From assembly GCF_013870525.1 (NCBI RefSeq), contig NZ_JACBXD010000079.1, positions 1 to 34,265 on the forward strand: a DNA stretch of 34,265 bases, in the 5' to 3' direction. Shown one piece after another: positions 1 through 8,451 of the stretch (positions are counted from its first letter, which is position 1; each line of letters begins with the position of its first letter). The notes below the pieces were generated by a model. That model made no database searches and had not been told where the DNA came from. It worked only from the letters and a program-made list of their open reading frames with translations. The position numbers and the translations under genes are program-made. Source of the stretch: Amycolatopsis pittospori (lineage in GTDB: Bacteria; Actinomycetota; Actinomycetes; Mycobacteriales; Pseudonocardiaceae).

Positions 1-2
1 GT

Positions 3-980
3 GCGCGCCCGCCGCGTCGTAAACGTCGCTGGGGCTTCGGCAAGGTGCTGGTCACGTTGCTGACCGTGTTCGTGGTGTTCCTCGCCGGCGTGTGGGTGTA
101 CCTAGAGTTCTCGATCAACCGCGTCGACGCGCTGGCCGACTACTCCGGCCGCCCCGCCGCGGCCGAGGGCACCAACTGGCTGATCGTGGGCTCCGACAGC
201 CGCGACGGGCTGACCGCCGAAGAGCAGGAGAAGCTCGTCACCGGCGACGTCAAGGCCGCCGGCGGCGGCAGGCGCACCGACACCATCATGGTCGCGCACG
301 TCCCGGACAACAGCACCAAGCCCACGCTGCTGAGCCTGCCGCGCGACTCGCAGGTGACCATCCCGGGTCACGGCAAGAACAAGATCAACTCCGCGTTCGC
401 GATCGGCGGCCCGTCGTTGCTCGCGCAGACCGTCGAAGGCGCCACCGGCCTGCGGATCGACCACTACGCCGAGATCGGCTTCGGCGGGTTCGCCAAGATC
501 GTCGACGCGATCGGCGGTGTCAACATGTGCGTCGACAATCCGATGGAGGACACCCTCACCGGCATCAAGATCCCGGCCGGCTGTCAGGACCTCCAAGGCC
601 CGCAGGCGCTCGGCTTCGTCCGCATGCGGCACAGCGCCGCGACCCCCCGATCCGACCTCGACCGCGTCGCCAACCAGCGGAAGTTCATCGGCGCACTGGT
701 CAGCGAGATCGGCAGCCCCGGCACGCTGCTGAACCCGTTCTCGCTGTTCCCGCTGCTCTCGACCGCGCCCGACGCGCTGACGATGGACTCCGGCGACCAC
801 GTGCACAACCTGGTGGGGCTCGCGCTCGCGATGCGCGGGATCTCCTCGGGCGGCGTGGTCACCACGACGGTCCCGGTGACGAACGGCTCGGCGGAGAACT
901 GGGACAAGACCAAGTCGAAGCTGCTCTTCGACGCGCTGAAGAACGACACGGTGATCCCGGACAGCGCGATCCTCACCTGA
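3..980 (+). CDS. LytR-CpsA-Psr (LCP) family protein, 5' end cut by window
   Basis: LCP proteins transfer undecaprenyl-linked glycopolymers (wall teichoic acid, arabinogalactan, capsule) onto peptidoglycan outside the membrane. The frame is open back to the window edge and encodes an Arg/Lys-rich cytoplasmic tail (PPRRKRRWGFGK) before a single hydrophobic segment, so the true start lies upstream; the GTG at 45 would remove that tail. The LCP domain follows: NWLIVGSDSRDG, GRRTDTIMVAHV, LLSLPRDSQVTIPG, NSAFAIGGP and the FVRMRH...DLDRVANQRKF block that carries the conserved arginines contacting the pyrophosphate lipid. There is no extra LytR_C domain; the protein ends about 60 residues after the core. 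Nothing in the window shows which polymer it attaches. Family assignment is secure. Confidence 0.93.
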   Translation, partial: ARPPRRKRRWGFGKVLVTLLTVFVVFLAGVWVYLEFSINRVDALADYSGRPAAAEGTNWLIVGSDSRDGLTAEEQEKLVTGDVKAAGGGRRTDTIMVAHVPDNSTKPTLLSLPRDSQVTIPGHGKNKINSAFAIGGPSLLAQTVEGATGLRIDHYAEIGFGGFAKIVDAIGGVNMCVDNPMEDTLTGIKIPAGCQDLQGPQALGFVRMRHSAATPRSDLDRVANQRKFIGALVSEIGSPGTLLNPFSLFPLLSTAPDALTMDSGDHVHNLVGLALAMRGISSGGVVTTTVPVTNGSAENWDKTKSKLLFDALKNDTVIPDSAILT

Positions 981-998
981 TCCTCGGGTCACGAGCGC

Positions 999-1051
999 GC
1001 TATGAACGACCCGTTACTTGCAAATTTTGCAAGTAACGGGTCGTTCATAGC
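999..1051. repeat. Long perfect palindrome P1
   Basis: Arms 999-1024 and 1026-1051 are perfect reverse complements (26 bp) around one central base. The palindrome begins 19 nt after the LCP stop codon. Each arm contains AACGACCCGTT, itself a small palindrome (AACG/CGTT). There is no T-run after the stem. It is one of seven such elements here. A role as transcription end or mRNA 3' cap is inferred from position. Confidence 0.9.
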
Positions 1052-1118
1052 ATCCGGGGGCACTCACGAGGCGCGAAAAGCAGAGGCGCCCGAAGCGACG
1101 GCGAGGCACCATGGACCG

Positions 1119-1649
1119 ATGGAAGCGCCTCTCGAAACCCTCACGGACGACGTCGTCGTCCTGCGCCGCTGGAAGCCGGAGCAGCTCGAAACCCTGGCCG
1201 CCGTCGTGGGGGATTCCGTCGCGCACATCGGTGCCTGGATGATCTGGGCCGCCAACGGCTACGGCGAGCAGGAAGCCAAGGAGTTCCTCGAAACCACCGC
1301 GCGCAACTGGGCCGAAGGCAAGACGTACGACTTCGCGATCCTCGTCGAGGGCGAGGTCGTCGGCGGCACCGGCATGATCTCGCATCCTGACCGGATCGAG
1401 ATCGGCTACTGGCTCGGCCGCCACCACACCGGCCGCGGCCTGGTCACCAGGGCCGCGCGGTTGCTGACCGCCGAAGCCTTCCGCCTCGGCGCGCCGGAGG
1501 TCGAGATCCGGCACGACGAGAAGAACGTCGCGAGCGGCGCCGTGCCCGCGCGGCTGGGGTTCACGGTGGTCGGTGACGAGGCCGCCGAACCGCCGCTCGC
1601 CCCGGCCTGCACTGGGGTGAACCGGATCTGGCGGCTCAAGCGCCCTTGA
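1119..1649 (+). CDS. GNAT family N-acetyltransferase (RimJ/RimL type)
   Basis: Predicted 176-residue acetyl-CoA-dependent N-acetyltransferase. Features typical of the Acetyltransf_3 group are LETLTDDVVVLRRWKPEQ at the N-terminus, the central strand IEIGYWLGRHHTGRG (pyrophosphate-binding GRG at the start of the long helix) and a final RLGF strand. I chose the ATG at 1119 because the family normally starts within a few residues of the first beta strand; the longer frame would begin inside palindrome P1. A GCGAGG lies 12 nt upstream, a weak ribosome site. Its last 14 bp overlap the 3' end of the convergent peroxiredoxin gene. Substrate cannot be read from the sequence; ribosomal protein N-termini, amino acids and drugs are all possible. 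Confidence 0.85.
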   Translation: MEAPLETLTDDVVVLRRWKPEQLETLAAVVGDSVAHIGAWMIWAANGYGEQEAKEFLETTARNWAEGKTYDFAILVEGEVVGGTGMISHPDRIEIGYWLGRHHTGRGLVTRAARLLTAEAFRLGAPEVEIRHDEKNVASGAVPARLGFTVVGDEAAEPPLAPACTGVNRIWRLKRP

Positions 1650-2094
1650 GTTCCCGCAACGCCGCGAGGGCCTTGTCGGCGTGCACGGTGAACTTCAGTT
1701 CGCTCTTGATCACTTCGAGCACCTTGCGGTCGGTGCCGATGACGAACGTGTGCCGTTTGGCGTGCAGTGGGCTGAATTTGCGCCATACACCGAACTGTTT
1801 GGCCACCACACCGTCCACATCGGACAGCAGTGGGTAGTCGAAGCCGTGTTTGGCCGAGAACTCCTGCTGTTTGTCGACGGCGTCCGGGCTGATCCCGACG
1901 CGGTGCGCCCCGACTTCGGCGAATTCGGCGGCCAGGTCGCGGAAGTGGCAGCTTTCCGCGGTGCAGCCGGTGGTCATCGCGGCGGGGTAGAAGAACAGCA
2001 CGACCGGGCCGGACGCGAGGAAGTCCGAAAGCGTGCGTTCCTCACCCTTGTCGTCGGGCAGGGTGAAGTCCGGGGCGAGATCTCCTTGATCCAT
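1636..2094 (-). CDS. bcp: Peroxiredoxin, Bcp/PrxQ type
   Basis: Cytoplasmic thiol peroxidase of 152 residues that reduces H2O2 and organic hydroperoxides. The peroxidatic cysteine is C44 in MTTGCTAESC and the resolving cysteine is C49, the Cys-x4-Cys spacing of atypical two-cysteine Bcp enzymes. The usual TPGCT motif reads TTGCT, a small deviation next to the active site. Other family blocks are APDFTLPDDKG, VVLFFYPAA, RVGISPD and FPLLSD-like YPLLSDVDG. Length matches the family. Electrons probably come from thioredoxin, by analogy. The 3' end overlaps the oppositely oriented GNAT gene by 14 bp, so the two transcripts would be antisense at their ends. It lies upstream of no other gene in its direction. 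Confidence 0.93.
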   Translation of the reverse strand: MDQGDLAPDFTLPDDKGEERTLSDFLASGPVVLFFYPAAMTTGCTAESCHFRDLAAEFAEVGAHRVGISPDAVDKQQEFSAKHGFDYPLLSDVDGVVAKQFGVWRKFSPLHAKRHTFVIGTDRKVLEVIKSELKFTVHADKALAALRELKGA

Positions 2095-2111
2095 GGACGG
2101 ATCCTGTCACG

Positions 2112-3959
2112 TCAGTGGGCGTGCCGTTCGATCAGCTCGTCGACCTCGTCCCCGGTCGCGGAATCGGCGACGAACGAGCCGCGCGCCGCGAGCACCCCGA
2201 GCCGCCGCAACCGCTCGGCCTGTTCGTGGCTGCGGACGCCTTCCGCGCCGATACGCAGTTTCAGCTCCTTGGCGCGGGTGACCAGCTGGCTCAGATGCCG
2301 CACGTCGGCCTCGTCCTCACCGTCGGCGAGCGCGTCGATCACCGCGCCGGACAGGATCACGTGGCGGACCGGCAGCCGGTGCTGCGGGATCAGCTCCAGA
2401 TCGGCCGAACCGGAGATGGTCAGCACCAGCTGGGCGCCCAGATCGGACAGGACGGCGAACGAATCCAGCACCTCGCCGCGGGGGTCGAGGACGGACTCGC
2501 GGTCGGTGCACAGCCGCAGTGCCTGCGCGGGCAGGCTGTGCCGGTCGAGCTGTTCCTTGACCAGCAGCACCAGATCGGGCTCGGTGGCCAGCCGGTTCGG
2601 CAGCCGTACGCAGACATCCGGGGCGGCCTCGCCGAATCGACGCCGCCAGCGGGCGGTGGCGGCGAGCGATTCCGCCAGTAGCCACCGGCCGAGCGGGATG
2701 GTCATCCCGGTGGTCTGCGCGAGCGGGTAGAACTCGTCGGAGTCCAGCTCGCCCCGCTCCGGATGGTTCCAGCGCAGCCCGGCGTTGACCGCGGCCAGCT
2801 GGTCGGTGTTCGCGAGTTTCACCGTCGGCTGGTAGATCAGCGAGAACTCGCCGTTCTCCAGCGCACCCGCGATGACCGCGCCGAGCTGGTAGCGGCCGCG
2901 GTCGCGCGCGTCGAGTTCGGGATCGAACAGCATCCACTGCGCCTTGCCCGCTTCCTTGGCGCGGTGCAGCGCGATTTCCGCCGCCCGGAGCAGTTCCTCG
3001 GGGCCGCCGTCGGTGACCGGGCGGACGACGATGCCGGCGCTCGCGCTGACCCCGATGCCGTGCCCGCCGAGGTAGATCGGCTCGGCCAGTTCCTCCAGCG
3101 CCTGTTCGACCAGCGCGATCACCTGGGTCGGGGTGAACTCGCCGCGCAGCAGGACGGCGAACCCGTCGCCGGACAGCCGGGCGACGGAACCGTTGTGCTT
3201 GCCGGTGAACACGGCCTTGAGCTTGGTGGCGACCCCGCGCAGCACCTGGTCGCCGACCCCGGCGCCCAGCCCGTCGTTGATCACCTTGAAGCCGTCGACG
3301 TCGAGGTAGACCAGCGCGACCTGCTCGCGGCCCGAGCCCGCCAGCGCGGTCTCCAAGGCGTTGCCGAACGACGTCGCGTTCGGAAGCCCGGTCAGCGGGT
3401 CGTGCACGTTCTGGTGCAGCAGTTGTTCCTGCAGCAGGTGGATCTCGTTGGCGTCGGAGACCATCAGCACCGGGTAGGCCGAGCCGGGCCGGTCACCGGG
3501 AAGGTCGGTCAGGGTCACGTCGACCCAGAGCGTGCCTTCTTCGCTGTGGTCCAGCAGCAGACGCTCCTGCTGGGTCTGCTGGCCGAGTTTCCTGAGCTGC
3601 GAGAGCCCGCTCCGCAGCCGGGCGACGTCGTGGTCGCTGGAGCCGAGGTCGGCGATCGGCCGTCCGCGCAGGGCGGTGGGGCGGCAGCCGAGCAGCTTGC
3701 CGAGCGCGGCGTTCGCCTCGACGATCACGCCGTCGGAATCGGCGAGCGCGATCCCGACCGGGGAGGCGGAATAGAGCTTGGTGAACCGCAGCAGCGCGGG
3801 CTGATGATTCGGCTCCGTGCGGACGGCGTCCTGGGCGACGTCGAGCAGCAACTGCTCGAGTTGCTCTTGGGGAAGCGATACTCCTTTAGTGTCAGCGAGC
3901 GTCGCGGCCCATCTCCGAGCGACGTCCACCAACCCTGGCGCGGCACCAGGCTCAGGCAC
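2112..3959 (-). CDS. PAS-GGDEF-EAL protein with degenerate active sites
   Basis: A 615-residue soluble protein with no transmembrane segment: N-terminal helical region (1-55), PAS fold (about 60-170, SPVGIALADSDGVIVEANAALGKLLG), GGDEF domain (about 182-345) and EAL domain (about 358-605). The cyclase signature GG(D/E)EF is replaced by SGDGF at 263-267 and the phosphodiesterase EAL motif reads NAG at 392-394; the later catalytic DDFG stretch is also unrecognisable. It should therefore neither make nor hydrolyse c-di-GMP and more likely acts as a c-di-GMP, GTP or partner sensor. The start is GTG with AGAGGTGA just upstream. The 225 bp ahead (3960-4184) hold no gene; I see only a short GTCCG/CGGAC hairpin there. 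Confidence 0.9.
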   Translation of the reverse strand: MPEPGAAPGLVDVARRWAATLADTKGVSLPQEQLEQLLLDVAQDAVRTEPNHQPALLRFTKLYSASPVGIALADSDGVIVEANAALGKLLGCRPTALRGRPIADLGSSDHDVARLRSGLSQLRKLGQQTQQERLLLDHSEEGTLWVDVTLTDLPGDRPGSAYPVLMVSDANEIHLLQEQLLHQNVHDPLTGLPNATSFGNALETALAGSGREQVALVYLDVDGFKVINDGLGAGVGDQVLRGVATKLKAVFTGKHNGSVARLSGDGFAVLLRGEFTPTQVIALVEQALEELAEPIYLGGHGIGVSASAGIVVRPVTDGGPEELLRAAEIALHRAKEAGKAQWMLFDPELDARDRGRYQLGAVIAGALENGEFSLIYQPTVKLANTDQLAAVNAGLRWNHPERGELDSDEFYPLAQTTGMTIPLGRWLLAESLAATARWRRRFGEAAPDVCVRLPNRLATEPDLVLLVKEQLDRHSLPAQALRLCTDRESVLDPRGEVLDSFAVLSDLGAQLVLTISGSADLELIPQHRLPVRHVILSGAVIDALADGEDEADVRHLSQLVTRAKELKLRIGAEGVRSHEQAERLRRLGVLAARGSFVADSATGDEVDELIERHAH

Positions 3960-4184
3960 ACTTCACCTCTTCATGCGCGGTTTATGGCCAGCTCAGACAG
4001 GGTGTCCGGGCCCACGGACCCACACTAGGTATGAGCCGACCGGGAGTAGTGCCACGGCACCATGCGCGATACGGGGTGTCTACCGGCTGAAAGGGTGATC
4101 GCTACTACACGAGTGGTGACCGGAAGTTACCAAGAGTACTCGATAGTGGTTGTCCCTTTGGTCGGGATTTCCGCGTGTCGCGAT

Positions 4185-5630
4185 TCAGCGGGGCGCCAGG
4201 CGGATCGGCAGGCCGTCCGCGGGGACGGGCAGCGAGACGTAGTCCCAGCGCGCCGTGTAGTCGTCCGGGACCGACCAGCGATAGCTCCGCAGCATCTCGT
4301 GCAGCAGTGCCTTCACTTCGAACGTCCCGAAATGCAGGCCGATGCACTTGTGCGCGCCACCGCCGAACGGCATCCACGCGTAGCGGTGGGACTTGTCTTC
4401 GCGGCGTTCCTCGCCGAAGCGGTCCGGGTCGAAGCGCATCGGATCGGTCCAGCATTCCGTCGTGAAATGGTTGATGGTGGGGGAAACCCCGACCAGTGTC
4501 CCTTCGGGAACGAAGTGTCCGAGGACTTCGGTGTCCTTGACCGTTTTCCGCGTCAGTGAAGGCACCGGCGCGACCAGGCGGAGGGATTCCTTGATCACCA
4601 GGTCCAGCGTCGTCAGGGTCTCCAGCGCCTCGATGTCCGGCACGTCGTCACCCAGCGCGAGCGATTCCCGGCGCGCGCGTTCCTGCCATTCCGGATTCTT
4701 GGCGAGGTGGTAGACGGCGGCCGCGCTGGTGATGGTGGAGGTGTCGTGAGCGGCCATCATCAGGAAGATCATGTGGTTGACGACGTCGGAGTCGGTGAAC
4801 CGGTCACCGTCTTCGGTGGTGGCGTGGCAGAGCGCGGTGAAGAGATCGTCGCCGTCGCTTCGCCGTTTCGCCGGCAGGTTCGCGGAAAAGTAGCGTTCGA
4901 GAACCTTGCGGCCGTGCAATCCCGCCGCCCAGCGGCCGCCGGGCACCGGGAACCGGACGAGGGCCGTGCCCGCGCGGACGGAGTTCACGAACGCGCGGTT
5001 GATCGCGGCGGCGTCGTCGCCCGAACGCATACCCATGAACACGCGGGTCGCGACGTCGAGCGTGAGTTGCTTGAGGGACCAGTAGATCCGCGGGTTCGGC
5101 CGGTCCGCCCAGGCGGCGACGCCTTCGCGCAACGCCGGCCCCATCTGGTCGACGTAGCCGGTGAGCCGTTGCCGGGTGAACGCCGCCTGCATGATCCGGC
5201 GGTGCAGGTGGTGCTCGCCGAAGTCGAGCAGCATGAGGCCGCGGTCGAAGAAGCGCTCGATGAAGAACTTCCAGCCCTCCTGCGAGAAGGCCTTGTCCTT
5301 GTTCACCAGCGCGATCTGGGTGGCCTCGGGGCCGGAGAGCGAGACGATGCGGCGGCCGAACGCGCTCATCCACGACACCGGGCCGTAGGTCTCATAGCGC
5401 TTGAGTCCGAACTCGATGCCGAAGCGCATGAAGTCCAGCGCGTGCCCGATGACCGGCGGGCCTTCGTCGCCGAGGACGGGTTTGAGGCCCGGCGGGGCGG
5501 GCGCGAGTTCCCGGACCGGCCAGGTCGCGCCGAGCCAGCGCTCGTCCACCGAACGCGGCAGGGGGATCGAGGTGAGCGGCGGTACCCGCTCGCGCAGCGC
5601 TCCGGTGACTTTTTCGACCGCGTTCGTCAT
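4185..5630 (-). CDS. Cytochrome P450, CYP136-like
   Basis: Haem monooxygenase of 481 residues. Visible motifs are the I-helix oxygen-binding AAHDTS (293-298), the K-helix E348-x-x-R351 (KESLRL) and the haem loop FGGGAHKCIG with thiolate C429. The blocks GLMLLDFGEHHLHRRIMQ, VNHMIFLMMAAHDTST and the C-terminal RWDY...P.P.DGLPIRL.PR match my memory of mycobacterial CYP136, so I place it in or near that family; its substrate is unknown. Start: the ATG at 5630 is preceded by GGGGAG at 9 nt, better than the upstream alternative. No ferredoxin or reductase gene is adjacent, so electron partners act in trans. A 19-bp operator-like sequence upstream also occurs ahead of the enoyl-CoA hydratase gene. 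Confidence 0.92.
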   Translation of the reverse strand: MTNAVEKVTGALRERVPPLTSIPLPRSVDERWLGATWPVRELAPAPPGLKPVLGDEGPPVIGHALDFMRFGIEFGLKRYETYGPVSWMSAFGRRIVSLSGPEATQIALVNKDKAFSQEGWKFFIERFFDRGLMLLDFGEHHLHRRIMQAAFTRQRLTGYVDQMGPALREGVAAWADRPNPRIYWSLKQLTLDVATRVFMGMRSGDDAAAINRAFVNSVRAGTALVRFPVPGGRWAAGLHGRKVLERYFSANLPAKRRSDGDDLFTALCHATTEDGDRFTDSDVVNHMIFLMMAAHDTSTITSAAAVYHLAKNPEWQERARRESLALGDDVPDIEALETLTTLDLVIKESLRLVAPVPSLTRKTVKDTEVLGHFVPEGTLVGVSPTINHFTTECWTDPMRFDPDRFGEERREDKSHRYAWMPFGGGAHKCIGLHFGTFEVKALLHEMLRSYRWSVPDDYTARWDYVSLPVPADGLPIRLAPR

Positions 5631-5679
5631 GGTGACCATCTCCCCGTCGAGATCGGCTACCGCCCCACCATCGCACTCT

Positions 5680-5698
5680 TGTTGACAGGTTGACAATA
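5680..5698. promoter_or_regulatory. Candidate operator shared with the enoyl-CoA hydratase gene
   Basis: Minus-strand TATTGTCAACCTGTCAACA lies 50-68 bp before the P450 start. It matches 16 of 19 bases of the element at 14296-14314 ahead of the enoyl-CoA hydratase. On the plus strand it shows TTGACA twice, 8 bp apart. The regulator is unknown; a TetR-family protein is a guess. Confidence 0.5.
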
Positions 5699-5709
5699 CC
5701 CCGAGGGAT

Positions 5710-5762
5710 GTACATGAAGGCCCCTTCTTGTGCCTAGGCGCAAGGAAGGGGCCCTCATGTAC
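5710..5762 (-). terminator. Long palindrome P2 after metE
   Basis: Arms GTACATGAAGGCCCC... and its near-perfect complement (about 21 bp, one G:T position and one bulged base) flank a TGCCTAGG loop. It starts 3 nt after the metE stop codon on the minus strand and lies upstream of the P450 promoter. The AAGGCCCCTT in the arm is itself palindromic. There is no U-tract. Termination of metE is inferred. Confidence 0.75.
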
Positions 5763-5765
5763 TTG

Positions 5766-8039
5766 TCAGCCCAGTTCGGCGCGGACCGCGTTCGCGGCCG
5801 CGACCAGGTTCCGCAGGGCGGGCTCGACCTCGGCGTAACCGCGGGTCTTCAGGCCGCAGTCCGGATTCACCCAGATCCGCTCGGCCGGCACGGCGCCGAC
5901 CGCGGTCCGCAGCAGCCCGCTGACCTCGTCGACGCCGGGGACACGCGGCGAGTGGATGTCGTAGACGCCCGGCCCGACGCCGCGGCCGAAGCCCGCCGTG
6001 CCGAGGTCGGTGACGACCTCCATCTTCGAACGCGCGGCCTCGATGCTGGTGACGTCCGCGTCGAGCGCGTCGATCGCGGTGACCACCTCGCCGAACTCCG
6101 AGTAGCACATATGCGTGTGGATCTGCGTCGCGTCGTCGATCCCGGACGTCGCCAGCCGGAACGACGAGACCGCCCAGGCGAAGTACGCCTCGTGCGCCGA
6201 GGCGCGCAGCGGGAGCAGTTCCCGCAGCGCGGGCTCGTCGACCTGGATGACCCGGATGCCCGCCTCCTGAAGGTCGCGCACCTCGTCGCGGATGGCCAGC
6301 GCCACCTGACGGGCGGTCTCGCCCAGCGGCTGGTCGTCGCGGACGAACGACCACGCCAGGATCGTCACCGGACCGGTCAGCATCCCCTTGACCGGCTTCG
6401 AGGTCAGGCTCTGCGCGTACCGGGCCCAGTCGACCGTCATCGGCTCGGGCCGGGAGACGTCGCCGTACAGGATCGGCGGCCGCACACAACGCGAACCATA
6501 GGACTGCACCCAGCCGAAGTCGGTGGCGGCGAATCCGGCCAGCCGCTCGGCGAAGTACTGCACCATGTCGTTGCGTTCGGGCTCGCCGTGCACCAGCACG
6601 TCCAGGCCGAGGTCCTCCTGCAGCCGGATGACGCGTTCGATTTCGGCCTTCATCGCGCCCTCGTAGCCCGCGTCGTCCAGCGAGCCCGCCTTATGCGCGG
6701 CGCGCGCCTTGCGGACGTCGGTGGTCTGCGGGAACGAACCGATCGTGGTGCTCGGCAACGGCGGAAGATTCAGTGCCGCCTGCTGGGCGACCGCCCGCCG
6801 CGAGTAAGGCGAGCGGACGGTGTCCTCCGGCCGCAGCGCCTCCAGCCGGGAGCGCACGCCGGCGTCGGCCAGGTCGGCCGCCGTGGCGCGATCGGTGGCG
6901 GCGGCCCGGGCCGCGGAGAGGTCGACGCCCTCCTCCTTCAAAGCACGGCCGAGCAGGACGACCTCGTCGACCTTCTGCTTGGCGAACGCGAGCCAGCCCT
7001 TCAGACGAGGGTGGAGTTCGGGCTCCCGCTCGACGTCGTAAGGCACGTGGAGGAGCGAGCACGACGTCGACACGCTGACCGACTTCGCCGTGCCGAGCAG
7101 TGTCGCCGCCCGGCTGAGTGCGCGAGTGGGATCGGTACGCCACACGTTGCGACCGTCCACGACACCGGCCAGGACCTCCTTGTCACGCAAGGCGGGTTCG
7201 GCCGCGACGGCGTCCACAAAGGACTCGTCGGTGACCAGGTCGACGGCGAGGGCGTCGATGGGGGAGCGGGCGAGCACGCCCAGCCCGCGACCGAGCCCGC
7301 CGAAGTACCCGGCGACGAGGATCTTCGGCCGCGCGGTCTCCTTCGCGAGCCGGTGGTAGGCGCGGATGAGCGCGTTGAGTTCGGTCTCGGTGCGGTCCGC
7401 GGCGAAGGCGGGTTCATCGAACTGGACCCATTCGATGCCTTCGTCGTGCAGACGGCGAAGCAGTTCTACATAGCCGTCGAGAAGGCCGTCGAGCAGGTCC
7501 AGCGGCTTGAAGCCTTCCGGCGCGCCCTCGGTCGCCTTGGCGAGCAACAGGTACGTCACCGGGCCGACCAGCACCGGACGGGTCTCGACGCCGACCGCGC
7601 GGGCCTCGCGGTACTCGTCCAGCGGCTTGGAGCCGGTGAGCGAGAACGTCGTGTCCGGGCCGAGTTCGGGGACGATGTAGTGGTAGTTCGTGTCGAACCA
7701 CTTCGTCATCTCCATAGCCGTCGCGTCCTGGACCCCACGAGCGGCGGCGAAGTAGGTGTCGAGCGGCGAAAGGCCGAGTTTCGTGAAGCGCCCCGGAAGC
7801 GCGCCGAACAGTTCCGTGGTGTCGAGGACCTGGTCGTAGTGGGAGAACGTGTTGGACGGGACGGAATCCAGGCCGGCGTCCTTGAGTTCCCGCCAGGTCC
7901 GCGTACGCAGCGTGCGGCCGGTCTCCAGCAGCGCGGCCTCGTCGATCTTGCCCGCCCAATAGCGTTCGAGTGAACGCTTGAGTTCCCGGTCCGGTCCGAT
8001 CCGGGGATAGCCCAGCACAGTGGTGCCGATTTCGGTCAC
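5766..8039 (-). CDS. metE: Cobalamin-independent methionine synthase
   Basis: MetE transfers the methyl group of 5-methyltetrahydropteroyl-triglutamate to homocysteine, the last step of methionine synthesis, without vitamin B12. The 757-residue product has the usual double-barrel length. Zinc ligands are H643 and C645 (HTHMC), E667 and C728 (NPDCGLKTRG), exactly two residues offset from my recollection of the E. coli enzyme. The N-terminal block TTVLGYPRIGPDRELKRSLERYW and the substrate motif IGSFPQT are present. Start is GTG with GGAGAG upstream. The long leader carries a cobalamin riboswitch, so expression should fall when adenosyl- or methylcobalamin is plentiful and MetH can take over. 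Confidence 0.98.
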   Translation of the reverse strand: MTEIGTTVLGYPRIGPDRELKRSLERYWAGKIDEAALLETGRTLRTRTWRELKDAGLDSVPSNTFSHYDQVLDTTELFGALPGRFTKLGLSPLDTYFAAARGVQDATAMEMTKWFDTNYHYIVPELGPDTTFSLTGSKPLDEYREARAVGVETRPVLVGPVTYLLLAKATEGAPEGFKPLDLLDGLLDGYVELLRRLHDEGIEWVQFDEPAFAADRTETELNALIRAYHRLAKETARPKILVAGYFGGLGRGLGVLARSPIDALAVDLVTDESFVDAVAAEPALRDKEVLAGVVDGRNVWRTDPTRALSRAATLLGTAKSVSVSTSCSLLHVPYDVEREPELHPRLKGWLAFAKQKVDEVVLLGRALKEEGVDLSAARAAATDRATAADLADAGVRSRLEALRPEDTVRSPYSRRAVAQQAALNLPPLPSTTIGSFPQTTDVRKARAAHKAGSLDDAGYEGAMKAEIERVIRLQEDLGLDVLVHGEPERNDMVQYFAERLAGFAATDFGWVQSYGSRCVRPPILYGDVSRPEPMTVDWARYAQSLTSKPVKGMLTGPVTILAWSFVRDDQPLGETARQVALAIRDEVRDLQEAGIRVIQVDEPALRELLPLRASAHEAYFAWAVSSFRLATSGIDDATQIHTHMCYSEFGEVVTAIDALDADVTSIEAARSKMEVVTDLGTAGFGRGVGPGVYDIHSPRVPGVDEVSGLLRTAVGAVPAERIWVNPDCGLKTRGYAEVEPALRNLVAAANAVRAELG

Positions 8040-8058
8040 AGCTCTCTCCTCGCGAGCT
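8040..8058 (-). promoter_or_regulatory. Inverted repeat enclosing the metE ribosome-binding site
   Basis: AGCTC at 8040-8044 and GAGCT at 8054-8058 can pair in the mRNA and enclose the GCGAGGAGA Shine-Dalgarno region of metE. This could be the part of the riboswitch expression platform that hides the ribosome site. Structural inference only. Confidence 0.4.
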
Positions 8059-8151
8059 TGTCGGGGAGCCGGAGCGCGCGCAGGAGTGACCGACCTTCGG
8101 TCGCGCCCATCCCACGAGGCCCGGACTCACGCACGCCGTCGGCGCGCGTAC

Positions 8152-8345
8152 CACGGGCAGGTCTTCGGACTCGTGGGCGACTCGCTCGCTCCTACCGGCC
8201 GTCGCTTCCCGGGAGCCGTTTCCCAGTGCTTTACCGTGTCTCGCACGGTGACGGCTTTCGTTCCCACATACCGCTGCGGGGCAGTCCCGGATTCACACCG
8301 GGTTCCCTGTTACCTCGTCCGGCCTGGATGGCCGCACGAACCAGT
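8152..8345 (-). promoter_or_regulatory. Cobalamin riboswitch upstream of metE
   Basis: Read on the minus strand, the leader carries the B12-box core: GGTAACAGGGAACCCGGTG, then TGAATCCGGGACTGCCCCGC, then AGCGG (about 8272-8314). It ends with the conserved GTCCGAAGACCTGCCC at its 3' side (about 8157-8172), with the expected helices such as ACCGTGCGAGACACGGT between. It lies about 110 nt ahead of the metE GTG. The class is a cobalamin (AdoCbl-type) aptamer; which cobalamin it prefers cannot be read. Between it and the metE start are small hairpins (for example CGACC-GAA-GGTCG) that could form the expression platform. This element and palindrome P3 account for the 412-base gene-free stretch 8040-8451. 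Confidence 0.93.
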
Positions 8346-8392
8346 AGCACCCGGAGCGTACCGAATTCGGGTCTCGCGTGACTGGAGGCGTA

Positions 8393-8444
8393 ACTCACGT
8401 GATCGGAGCCGGGACACACGTGTCCCGGCTCCGATCACGCGAGT
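8393..8444 (-). terminator. Long palindrome P3 after nrdB
   Basis: Perfect 20-bp arms 8398-8417 and 8420-8439 (CGTGATCGGAGCCGGGACAC and complement) extend outward with one mismatch to 8393 and 8444. It begins 7 nt after the nrdB stop codon and separates nrdB from the metE riboswitch. There is no U-tract. Terminator role is inferred. Confidence 0.8.
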
Positions 8445-8451
8445 TCGGGGA

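Noticed and set aside
1002..1118. GNAT start inside palindrome P1
   Set aside because: It would add 39 unrelated residues and lacks a ribosome site; ATG 1119 fits the family.
5730..7973. Long plus-strand reading frame over metE
   Set aside because: It is the antisense shadow of metE; its product is Arg/Gly/Asp-rich without recognisable domains, while the minus strand encodes a full MetE.
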